From CAYGZQ01 sp964354375 [NCBI: uncultured Planctomycetota bacterium] (GTDB lineage: Bacteria; JAJVIF01; JAPKYR01): a stretch of DNA of 26,937 nt. The translations under genes and the position numbers were made by a program. The stretch spans positions 1-26,937 of the forward strand of contig CAYGZQ010000056.1 in the NCBI GenBank assembly GCA_964354375.1, in the 5' to 3' direction. Below, one piece after another: positions 1-5,716 of this stretch. Position 1 is the stretch's first letter; every line of letters starts with the position of its first letter. The notes under the pieces were generated by a model. The model searched no databases. It worked only from the letters and a program-made list of their open reading frames with translations, and was not told the DNA's origin.

Positions 1-33
1 CCACACCCCTTCCGGACGCCAGCCGTTCTCCTT

Positions 34-59
34 CCCCCCCCCCCCCAAAAAAACCCCCC
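34..59. other. homopolymer tract (C13-A7-C6)
   Basis: Three back-to-back homopolymers: about 13 C, then 7 A, then 6 C. Nothing else in the window is like it. It may be a genuine low-complexity tract or a sequencing/assembly error near a contig end. I see no gene in bases 1-85. Confidence 0.7.
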
Positions 60-85
60 TTTCACCTTGCCATGACTTGCCATCC

Positions 86-229
86 TCACTCGTCCCTGAA
101 GGCGCGCAAAATGCCGCTGTGGCCGCTCATGTAGAGCGTTCCGTCGGGAGCGATCGCCACCGAGATGATATTCGCCCCAAAAGACAAAAAATTCCCCGGA
201 CCGGCCGGGGGGGTTTCGATCTCCGACAT
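86..229 (-). CDS. possible short protein or C-terminal stub of a beta-propeller protein
   Basis: Not recognised as a known gene. The 47-residue reading frame starts at an ATG with GGAG eight bases upstream. Its second half has the feel of the last blade of an NHL/SMP-30-type propeller (IAPDGTLYMSGHSG, residues 26-39), followed at once by a stop. It lies downstream of the 74-aa gene on the same strand with a 100-base gap, so it could be co-transcribed. Either a small real gene or the remaining tail of a degraded propeller gene is possible. No signal peptide or other domain is visible. Confidence 0.3.
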   Translation of the reverse strand: MSEIETPPAGPGNFLSFGANIISVAIAPDGTLYMSGHSGILRAFRDE

Positions 230-329
230 TACAGAAACTCCGCCTGCTCCATGACTCAGGCCGCACGCGTGCCGCTGCCTCGCCTCGCGCACGGAGCATA
301 CTCGCGTCGGGCAAGGCGGCGCTCAATCC

Positions 330-554
330 TCACGTTTCCGTCCTGCTGCTCAGGAACGCGTTCCACGCCTCTTTCACCCTCCCGGCCCGGAACTTGTCGA
401 AATTGTTCCCGGTGCTCCAGCACTCGAGAATGTCGGCCGGCATGGACGATGGATCGCAGGTCTTGAGCTGGCTCTCCGCCCGATCCTTGTCGATCGAGCT
501 GCCCTCCATGAGCTTCCGCAGCTTCTGGATGAGGGCAGGTGTCGCACTCTGCAT
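330..554 (-). CDS. small hypothetical protein, 74 aa
   Basis: No family recognised. The predicted protein is soluble, charged and mostly helical, with two cysteines (C33 and C45) and no signal peptide or membrane segment. Three things argue that it is real: a strong GGAGGG ribosome binding site about six bases before the ATG, an 8-bp leader hairpin, and a TTGATA-16-TAACAT promoter about 75 bases upstream on the same strand. The protease terminator lies just beyond that promoter, so this is an independent transcript. Its function cannot be inferred. Confidence 0.55.
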   Translation of the reverse strand: MQSATPALIQKLRKLMEGSSIDKDRAESQLKTCDPSSMPADILECWSTGNNFDKFRAGRVKEAWNAFLSSRTET

Positions 555-577
555 GGGTTTCCCTCCCCATTATTCGC

Positions 578-601
578 GTCGAGGCTGCCATCCGCCTCGA
601 C
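578..601 (-). promoter_or_regulatory. leader hairpin of the 74-aa gene
   Basis: A perfect 8-bp inverted repeat (GTCGAGGC and GCCTCGAC, 8-base loop) lies between the predicted transcription start and the GGAGGG site. It has no following T-tract, so it is a leader structure rather than a terminator. Confidence 0.45.
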
Positions 602-628
602 CAGATTCGACAAACTATGCCTATGAGA

Positions 629-656
629 ATGTTACCACAAAATAACGTCCTATCAA
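629..656 (-). promoter_or_regulatory. sigma-70-type promoter for the 74-aa gene
   Basis: On the minus strand: TTGATA (651-656), a 16-base spacer, then TAACAT (629-634) preceded by TGG as in an extended -10. The gene-free stretch 555-879 holds this promoter, the leader hairpin and the protease terminator; I see nothing else in it. Confidence 0.5.
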
Positions 657-737
657 GCCCCCCCGTCGTTAATATCCGTCTTTCCCGTTTCATCGGCGAA
701 AATTCAGCCCCAAATCCGACCTCGGGCCAGGCGGCTA

Positions 738-771
738 AAAAAATCGGATGCCCGACTCCTGCCGGGCACCC
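738..771 (-). terminator. intrinsic terminator of the serine protease gene
   Basis: On the minus strand a GC-rich stem (outer bases 747-771, one mismatch, core TGCCCG/CGGGCA at 749-754 and 763-768) is followed by a run of seven T at 738-744. It lies about 110 bases after the protease stop codon. Confidence 0.65.
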
Positions 772-879
772 GACCCCTGTGAGGGGGAGGAAGAGAGACG
801 CGTGCTGGATGAACTGTGTTCAGATTTCTGTCTGCATTCGAAGCGCCTGTTTAACCATTACCCATCCTCAGCCGCACGC

Positions 880-1950
880 CTAGAAGGACCGCACAAGGTC
901 CGTAAACCTGTCGTCGTCGCGGAACCCCGAAAATCCGTCCGACTCCAACGCTCCGTCGAAATCGGTGTAGCCCAGCTCAAACGCCCGTTCCAGCCACCTG
1001 AGCGCCTGACGCGGCTGATCCAGCGCAGCGTAGGACTCCGCGACCCCGTACGCCGCAAGCGGATCCTCACCGTCGAGGTGTCCCACGGCGAGGAAATTGC
1101 CCAGGGCCTCGCTCCATTCCATCTGCGCGCGCGCCGTCAATGCATTGTTGAAAATGTCCAGCGACCTGTCGCCCGGACATGAGAAATCATTCGCCATAAC
1201 CGGATCCAGAGCCTGTATCGCCGCCTGTATGCCTGCCGACTGTTCCGTGCCGGACAGGCTGAAAATCCTCTCGGATGGAATCGCGAAATTGAAGCCCTCC
1301 AGAAGCAGCGTACCCTTGCCCTGCACAACTCCGATCACCGTGCCCGTGTCGAGATCGTAAAGCGGACCACCGGAGCAGCCCAGAGTTATCGCCGCGTCCG
1401 TCTGAAGCAGGCTGACCTCGCCGGACGCGTCGCGACGTACGCAGGAAAGGACGCCCCGGGTGACGGTGAGGCCTCCCAGCCCCAGCTCGTCGCCCGCGGG
1501 ATACCCGAGCGTTATCACCGCATCGCCCAGGCAAGCCGATTCGCTCGAGCCTATCGCCACCGTGGGTAGGTGAACGCTCTCGATGTGCAGCAAAGCCACG
1601 TCCAGATTCGGGTCCGTCGCCACAACGGTCGCTTCCTTTTCGGAGCGGTCGAACCTGTCGGGCCATCCGACCGTAATGCCCAACGCGCCCTCAACAACAT
1701 GCGCGTTGGTCAGAACATACCCGTCCTCATGCACGATGAAACCCGACCCCTGCGACCAGGTATCTTTGCCGAGGTCGGCGACGATCCAGACGACGGACGG
1801 CTCGATGCTGCGGACCACGTCCCGAAGGCTCCACGAGTCCTCGCCTGCGTCCGCCCGAGCGGGAAGAGTCGTGCCCAAGAGGAGTCCCAGGAGGATTACG
1901 AGGAGCAGTATCTGATGGATGATGCCCGTCAGAGGCTTCTTGTGCTGCAC
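880..1950 (-). CDS. exported trypsin-like serine protease, HtrA/DegP-type core with C-terminal helical region
   Basis: Serine endopeptidase expected in the cell envelope. The protein (356 aa) starts with a signal peptide (hydrophobic about 14-28, then LPARADA). The chymotrypsin-fold core carries the triad: H84 in TNAHVV, D117 in NLDVALL and S193 in GCSGGPL. HtrA proteins usually have Asn where this one has Cys before the serine. No PDZ domain follows; residues from about 250 look like a short TPR-like helical region (AAYGVAESYAALDQPRQAL), perhaps for substrate or partner binding. The start is GTG at 1950, because GGAGG at 1959-1963 lies eight bases before it; a GTG nine bases upstream overlaps that site. 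It has its own extended -10 promoter and terminator. The family call is firm; the substrate is unknown. Confidence 0.88.
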   Translation of the reverse strand: MQHKKPLTGIIHQILLLVILLGLLLGTTLPARADAGEDSWSLRDVVRSIEPSVVWIVADLGKDTWSQGSGFIVHEDGYVLTNAHVVEGALGITVGWPDRFDRSEKEATVVATDPNLDVALLHIESVHLPTVAIGSSESACLGDAVITLGYPAGDELGLGGLTVTRGVLSCVRRDASGEVSLLQTDAAITLGCSGGPLYDLDTGTVIGVVQGKGTLLLEGFNFAIPSERIFSLSGTEQSAGIQAAIQALDPVMANDFSCPGDRSLDIFNNALTARAQMEWSEALGNFLAVGHLDGEDPLAAYGVAESYAALDQPRQALRWLERAFELGYTDFDGALESDGFSGFRDDDRFTDLVRSF

Positions 1951-1966
1951 TTGTTTCACCTCCCTT

Positions 1967-1981
1967 CAGACCCGAGGTCTG
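1967..1981 (-). promoter_or_regulatory. leader hairpin next to the protease ribosome binding site
   Basis: CAGACC-CGA-GGTCTG is a perfect 6-bp stem with a 3-base loop. It ends three bases before the GGAGG site, so it could influence translation of the protease. Role inferred only. Confidence 0.4.
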
Positions 1982-2014
1982 AAAGAGGTTGAATCGATTT
2001 TGTTATTCTATAGT

Positions 2015-2023
2015 ATTATACCA
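2015..2023 (-). promoter_or_regulatory. extended -10 promoter for the serine protease
   Basis: On the minus strand, TGGTATAAT is a perfect extended -10 box; no good -35 box is visible. The gene-free stretch 1951-2299 holds this promoter, the leader hairpin, a GGCCCGGGCC palindrome (2085-2094) and the divergent promoter at 2237-2265. Confidence 0.6.
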
Positions 2024-2236
2024 CAAAGCGGGGCTTTCCGCCAGAGGGACATGCCCCTGAATTAGGCATAGTTGAGGGAAATCCGGCCCGGGCCTATAGC
2101 GGATCATTAACGATCTCGCTGGGCAAGTAAATGCTTACTATCCTGCATGTGGAATTTTGATATCTATCGACATGGAATTCATTGTGCGCTTAGCCGGCAG
2201 GATACTATTTTTGGATGCGATTTCGTCCGAGCGCTC

Positions 2237-2265
2237 TTGACTTTAGGGTACGTATGCACTATGAT
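2237..2265 (+). promoter_or_regulatory. sigma-70 promoter for the Cys-rich secreted protein
   Basis: TTGACT (2237-2242), a 17-base spacer, then TATGAT (2260-2265). The predicted transcript starts near 2272, about 28 bases before the ATG at 2300. This also rules out upstream in-frame start codons. Confidence 0.7.
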
Positions 2266-2299
2266 TTCCTTGCGAATAGGAGCCTTGGGAGGGACGTCC

Positions 2300-2683
2300 A
2301 TGGTGTTCAAAATCAGTGTTTTCGGGGCAGTGTTGACACTGCTATTGCTTGTGTCTGCTTCTCAAGCCACCAGTCAGGACTGGTGGTGCTGCTACCCGGA
2401 CGATTGCGACCAGCTATTTCACCCGCCATGCTATCGTCGTTGCCAGCTTACCAGGACAGTGTGGTGTGGGCCGCCCGGAGAGCCGCCACAAGAGATCGAA
2501 GTGACGTGCAATGGAGTCAGCAAGAACTGGACGATATACCAAGACCCGGACCATGAAGGTTGCGTCGAAGAGGGCGAACTGATAACGGTGTGCAGTGCGA
2601 GGTTCACTGGAGACTGCAACATTCCGGAAGGGTGGTTTTGCCTGGGCACAGGAGGCACTTTTGAAAATAAGGAACCATGCTAG
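2300..2683 (+). CDS. small secreted cysteine-rich protein, 127 aa
   Basis: Not recognised. A clear Sec signal peptide (residues 1 to about 24, with LTLLLLVSASQA) is followed by a roughly 100-residue mature part with 12 cysteines, an even number that fits six disulphides. It begins with a Trp-Trp-Cys-Cys motif and ends on Cys. There is no lipobox, so it is probably released to the periplasm or outside. The ATG at 2300 has GGGAGGGA upstream and fits the promoter; earlier in-frame starts lie before the predicted transcript start. The lipoprotein gene follows 73 bases later on the same strand. It could be a small disulphide-rich structural, binding or toxin-like protein; nothing in the sequence decides between these. 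Confidence 0.75.
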   Translation: MVFKISVFGAVLTLLLLVSASQATSQDWWCCYPDDCDQLFHPPCYRRCQLTRTVWCGPPGEPPQEIEVTCNGVSKNWTIYQDPDHEGCVEEGELITVCSARFTGDCNIPEGWFCLGTGGTFENKEPC

Positions 2684-2700
2684 ATCAAGGCCTATTTCGC

Positions 2701-2729
2701 GCCGGAATTGAGCCGGCCCGGGTTCTTTC
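2701..2729 (+). terminator. weak terminator or attenuator between two plus-strand genes
   Basis: A 5-bp stem, GCCGG/CCGGC (2701-2705 and 2713-2717), lies a few bases before a mixed T-rich tract, TTCTTTCT. The stem is short, so read-through into the lipoprotein gene is likely. Confidence 0.3.
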
Positions 2730-2756
2730 TGTAAAGTGCTACAAAGGAGAGAAGCG

Positions 2757-3845
2757 ATGAACAGAAAATGCGTGAGCGAACAGTCAGTCGCTGGCTTCCC
2801 GATGTCAATCGTTGTGCTTTTGACGGCTTCTGTGCTTTTTAGCTCCTGTATGTCCCATAAAGCCCTCACCGACACTCCCTCCACCGGCCGCGTATGCAAC
2901 GAAGAGATTGTAGCCACCGTGATCGTCGTAAAGGGAGACGGAACGGAGATCCAGAAACACTTCACAGCCGACCAGATCGCCCAATGGCAGGAGGAGATGG
3001 CAGGGCAAGTAGCCGGGTGGCCGAAGCACGGATATGTGAGCGACCGCCAGTCGCGTTTCTCGCAGTTCAACCACATCGTCAACTTCTGCGGCGCCTCCGT
3101 CCATGCTTTCTACAGGCAATATGACCGAATGCCCGCTTCCGTTGACGAATTGTATGAGTCCGGCTGGTTCTGGTTCGATCCGATTCCAACTGAGTACGCG
3201 CCGGGACTTCAGATCGTCGATCGCTCCCTCGCTGCGCCCGACGAGGACCTGAACACAGTCTCTTTCCGGTTTCTCTCCAGCGGTTATCAGCTGTATTTCT
3301 ACGATCTCTACAATCCGGGCAAGGTCCCAGAGGAATTCATAAAGGTGGATTTCAGCAAACTCGATTTCATTGCGCTCGCGGAGGATCAGGCCGCTGAGTT
3401 GCCCGAGGGTTCGATCCTGACTGACTCAAACCCGATGAACATCCGTATCGACTACCTGAGCTCAATCTGCGACAGCCTGGTGACCAGCTATTGGAAATTC
3501 CACGCGGACTTCCCCGCAAATACCGAACAGCTCCTTGACGGCAAGTGGGTTCCGCGCCAGGACATCCTTCAATCTCTTGAGATGATTCCCACCGAAGAGG
3601 AAGGATGGTTCTATTTCGGCGTTTCGCCGGACAAGGGCATTGCCTACATTGAATATACATACGTTGAGAGTGTTCCCGTAGTGCAGCAGAAGCTCTACAC
3701 GGATGACCAGGCACCGGATGAATCAGGTGAAGGTTGGCGCCAGATAGGCCGCTACATCTGCAACCAGAACGGAGTCACTCGCGACGAGACGATACCATTG
3801 GTCGACTCCAGCCTTCCCCACTGGGGATTTCCTGTCGGCGACTGA
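2757..3845 (+). CDS. putative lipoprotein with two pseudopilin-like modules, 362 aa
   Basis: No named family recognised. The N-terminus has a hydrophobic stretch (17-28) followed by LFSSC with Cys31, a slightly non-canonical lipobox, suggesting a membrane-anchored lipoprotein. The body contains two related segments, about residues 103-175 and 230-300. Each has a short helix ending in a Y/F-rich turn plus a Pro and a 'DELYESG/EQLLDGK' element, then an aromatic-rich strand region. This recalls the soluble domain of type II/GspG-like pseudopilins (ageing 'Y...PxxxxxL' pattern). The ATG at 2757 has AGGAG seven bases upstream; an ATG seven codons earlier lacks one. A strong terminator follows. The module similarity is judged by eye. 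Confidence 0.7.
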   Translation: MNRKCVSEQSVAGFPMSIVVLLTASVLFSSCMSHKALTDTPSTGRVCNEEIVATVIVVKGDGTEIQKHFTADQIAQWQEEMAGQVAGWPKHGYVSDRQSRFSQFNHIVNFCGASVHAFYRQYDRMPASVDELYESGWFWFDPIPTEYAPGLQIVDRSLAAPDEDLNTVSFRFLSSGYQLYFYDLYNPGKVPEEFIKVDFSKLDFIALAEDQAAELPEGSILTDSNPMNIRIDYLSSICDSLVTSYWKFHADFPANTEQLLDGKWVPRQDILQSLEMIPTEEEGWFYFGVSPDKGIAYIEYTYVESVPVVQQKLYTDDQAPDESGEGWRQIGRYICNQNGVTRDETIPLVDSSLPHWGFPVGD

Positions 3846-3871
3846 GTTTCAATGCATATTCTGCTCTCAAG

Positions 3872-3896
3872 GCCCGTCAGCAAGCGGGCTTTTTTT
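3872..3896 (+). terminator. intrinsic terminator after the two-module lipoprotein
   Basis: Stem GCCCG (3872-3876) and CGGGC (3885-3889) is followed directly by seven T. It ends the unit just upstream of the tRNA promoter. Confidence 0.8.
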
Positions 3897-3981
3897 GATG
3901 CAGTTGGCCGTCCGGCCGCAAGAGCGGATTCAGTCGATCCGATCACCCATACCCTCCCGCAGCCCGATCGACATCCCTCCC

Positions 3982-4010
3982 TTGAGGCCCCTGCGACGCC
4001 GGGGTATACT
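3982..4010 (+). promoter_or_regulatory. promoter of tRNA-Pro
   Basis: TTGAGG (3982-3987), a 17-base spacer, then TATACT (4005-4010). Transcription would start about two bases before the tRNA 5' end. The gene-free stretch 3846-4018 otherwise holds only the upstream terminator. Confidence 0.65.
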
Positions 4011-4018
4011 TGACACGT

Positions 4019-4096
4019 CGGGGAGTAGCGCAGCCCGGTTAGCGCGCCTGCTTTGGGAGCAGGAGGTCGAGAGTTCGAATCTCTCCTCCCCGACCA
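4019..4096 (+). tRNA. tRNA-Pro (anticodon TGG)
   Basis: A full cloverleaf is readable. The acceptor stem is CGGGGAG (4019-4025) with CTCCCCG (4086-4092), followed by discriminator A and an encoded CCA (4094-4096). The D arm contains GGTTA. The anticodon stem CCTGC/GCAGG encloses the loop TTTGGGA with anticodon TGG at 4054-4056. The T arm is GAGAG-TTCGAAT-CTCTC. The sequence closely resembles bacterial tRNA-Pro genes and should read CCN proline codons by wobble. No clear terminator follows, so the nucleotidyltransferase gene 118 bases downstream may share the transcript. Confidence 0.97.
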
Positions 4097-4214
4097 GTCC
4101 GACATCTCTCGATCGTGCGGCTCCGATCCGAAGCACAAGAACTCAGGTGATCCCCCCAAACGGGACCTTCGGCCAGTTAAACCCGAATAGACACCGTGAC
4201 GGACTCGTGACAAG

Positions 4215-4979
4215 GTGAAACCTCCCCAGGCAATTCGTCCCCTTTGCGTTGCGTTCCTCGACGGCCTGAAGGAAGTGCTCGGAGAGAAACTCTTTGCAGT
4301 GTATCTGTACGGCGCAGTGGCGTTTCCCGAGACAACCCACATCGGAGACATCGATTTCCATGTCATTCTGACTGAAGAGCTCACGGAGGGAGAGAAAACC
4401 GGCCTGGAGGCTCTCTTTGCGTCTCTTGCCCGCGACTTCCCTCCGCTGGGTGCGGAAATGGACGGTTACTTCATTCTTCTCGAGGATGCCCATCTGACCA
4501 GGCCGCCGATACATCAACTCTACGCAAACAAGTTCGACGATGCGTGGGCATTGCACCGCGAACACATCCGCGCCGGTGCTTACATTGCGCTGCACGGACC
4601 CGATCCCCTGCAGGTCTACCCGCCGGCATCGTGGCTCGAACTCGAGGTTGCCCTGGTGGGCGAACTGCAGTACGTGTATAAGCATCTCGACATCTACCCC
4701 GACTACTGCGTCCTCAATCTCTGCCGGCTGATGTACAGCTTCGAAACGCGGGATGTCGTTGTCTCAAAGGCGGCCGCGGCCCAATGGGCCGCCGGGATCT
4801 TCAGCCAGTGGACGGGTCTCATAGAGGCGGCGACGAGATCATACGCCCGCCAGGCGACGGCATCGGACATGCAACTGATGAAGTCCCGGTTGCCTCAGTT
4901 CTACGCCTTCGCACGCGACCGGATTTCCCGAAGCCTCGACAGCCGGTCCTCAGGCGGGTTCTCAGGCATCGGGACATAA
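4215..4979 (+). CDS. nucleotidyltransferase-fold protein with AadA-type C-terminal domain (DUF4111)
   Basis: The family comprises aminoglycoside adenylyltransferases (AadA/Aad9-like) and relatives of unknown substrate, which transfer AMP from ATP. The N-terminal domain has the polymerase-beta-type signature: YLYGA (30-34), then GDIDFHV with the metal-binding pair D45 and D47. The usual Gly-Ser is Gly-Ala here. The C-terminal helical domain carries DYCVLNLCRLMYSFET (163-178) followed by VSKAAAAQWA, hallmarks of the AadA C-terminal domain. The length (254 aa) fits the family. The GTG start overlaps a weak AAGG site and is uncertain. It sits between tRNA-Pro and the RRM gene with no mobile element nearby, so it looks like a resident chromosomal gene. 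Whether it modifies a drug cannot be told. Confidence 0.82.
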   Translation: MKPPQAIRPLCVAFLDGLKEVLGEKLFAVYLYGAVAFPETTHIGDIDFHVILTEELTEGEKTGLEALFASLARDFPPLGAEMDGYFILLEDAHLTRPPIHQLYANKFDDAWALHREHIRAGAYIALHGPDPLQVYPPASWLELEVALVGELQYVYKHLDIYPDYCVLNLCRLMYSFETRDVVVSKAAAAQWAAGIFSQWTGLIEAATRSYARQATASDMQLMKSRLPQFYAFARDRISRSLDSRSSGGFSGIGT

Positions 4980-5005
4980 TCCCGGATAATTATTCCCCTT
5001 GCCTC

Positions 5006-5035
5006 TTGACTATTCTTCTATTCGGGCGGTATAAT
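5006..5035 (+). promoter_or_regulatory. strong promoter of the RRM gene
   Basis: TTGACT (5006-5011), an 18-base spacer, then a perfect TATAAT (5030-5035). Start is expected near 5041-5043, giving a leader of about 70 bases before the ATG. Confidence 0.8.
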
Positions 5036-5039
5036 CCGA

Positions 5040-5103
5040 CCAGTTTAACCTCCCTTGGACAGATTCCTAATAAGAAAAACTGATCCCCGAGGTACTAAAC
5101 TGG
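5040..5103 (+). promoter_or_regulatory. structured leader of the RRM gene
   Basis: CCAGTTTA at 5040-5047 is perfectly complementary to TAAACTGG at 5096-5103. The second arm takes in the first two bases of the GGAG ribosome binding site (5102-5105). A pyrimidine-rich AACCTCCC (5047-5054) beside the first arm could also pair with that site. The leader is A-rich in the middle. Pairing would hide the site, but the first arm lies at the predicted 5' end and may be partly untranscribed. Confidence 0.45.
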
Positions 5104-5110
5104 AGAGTTT

Positions 5111-5410
5111 ATGAAGATCTATGTTGGCAATCTCGGTTACGAAGTGACAGATGACAATCTGAACGCCATGTTCGCAAAGTATGGCGCAGTTGACACTGCC
5201 ACGGTCATAACTGATCGCGACACCGGCCGATCAAAAGGCTTCGGTTTCGTTGAGATGTCAGACCTGAAACAGGCTCAGGCGGCCATGAACGGCCTGAACG
5301 GAACTGAGCTTGAAGGTCGAACGATTACTGTTAATGAGGCACGCCCGAAGGCGCCGCGTCGTGATAACGATCGTGGCGGCTACGGTGGCGGCGGTCGAAA
5401 CCGCTACTAA
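5111..5410 (+). CDS. RRM-domain RNA-binding protein, 99 aa
   Basis: Single-stranded RNA-binding protein of the small bacterial RRM family (like cyanobacterial Rbp proteins), acting in the cytoplasm; members of this family are often cold- or stress-induced. One RRM fills residues 1-78: RNP2 is IYVGNL (3-8) and RNP1 is KGFGFVEM (42-49), with the aromatic residues that stack on RNA bases. A short Arg/Gly-rich tail (RGGYGGGG) follows and probably adds non-specific RNA contact. GGAG lies five bases before the ATG. A strong promoter, a structured leader and a good terminator make it a single-gene unit that is probably highly expressed and regulated after transcription. Confidence 0.95.
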   Translation: MKIYVGNLGYEVTDDNLNAMFAKYGAVDTATVITDRDTGRSKGFGFVEMSDLKQAQAAMNGLNGTELEGRTITVNEARPKAPRRDNDRGGYGGGGRNRY

Positions 5411-5441
5411 ACCACAGCAGCTTAACAACGAGTAATCATAG

Positions 5442-5470
5442 CCCGGGGACACAAGTCGCCGGGTTCTTTT
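5442..5470 (+). terminator. intrinsic terminator of the RRM gene
   Basis: CCCGGGGAC and GTCGCCGGG form a 9-bp stem with one mismatch around an ACAA tetraloop, followed by TTCTTTT. Confidence 0.85.
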
Positions 5471-5628
5471 GCTTTGGTTTTGGGGAATGGGCGCGAGAGG
5501 GGTCTGAAGAACTGTGTGGCACCCAGGTGAGCCCGAACGCTCGATCGAGCAACCGCCCGCATCGGCCGCCTGCTTCGGGTTCTTGGCATTGACAGTCTCC
5601 CCGCATAACGGCAGTCCATTGAATTTTA

Positions 5629-5637
5629 TGTTATAGT
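5629..5637 (+). promoter_or_regulatory. possible extended -10 promoter of the large lipoprotein gene
   Basis: TGTTATAGT matches an extended -10 box, about 80 bases before the ATG; no good -35 box is visible. Upstream, a perfect 12-bp palindrome GCTCGATCGAGC (5539-5550) might be an operator. I see nothing else in the gene-free stretch 5471-5716. Confidence 0.4.
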
Positions 5638-5716
5638 ATGAGCCTCGCATGTGACCTGTCTGAATATTCTCGAAGCCGTGCAAGTTCAATCGGAAAGGGA
5701 TGCAAGGAGATAAGCC

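Noticed and set aside
2414-3082. 222-codon minus-strand frame opposite the Cys-rich and lipoprotein genes
   Set aside because: It covers two plus-strand genes with good signals and has no signals of its own.
3930-4136. 68-codon minus-strand frame across tRNA-Pro
   Set aside because: The GEERFELSTSCSQ-type peptide is a familiar false product of reading a tRNA gene backwards.
4970-4984. CGGGA-TCCCG hairpin at the end of the nucleotidyltransferase gene as a terminator
   Set aside because: Only five base pairs, includes the stop codon in its loop, and is followed by a mixed AT stretch instead of T.
5589-5637. TTGACA at 5589-5594 paired with TATAGT at 5632-5637 as one promoter
   Set aside because: The spacer would be 37 bases, far beyond what sigma-70 accepts; only the extended -10 box was kept.
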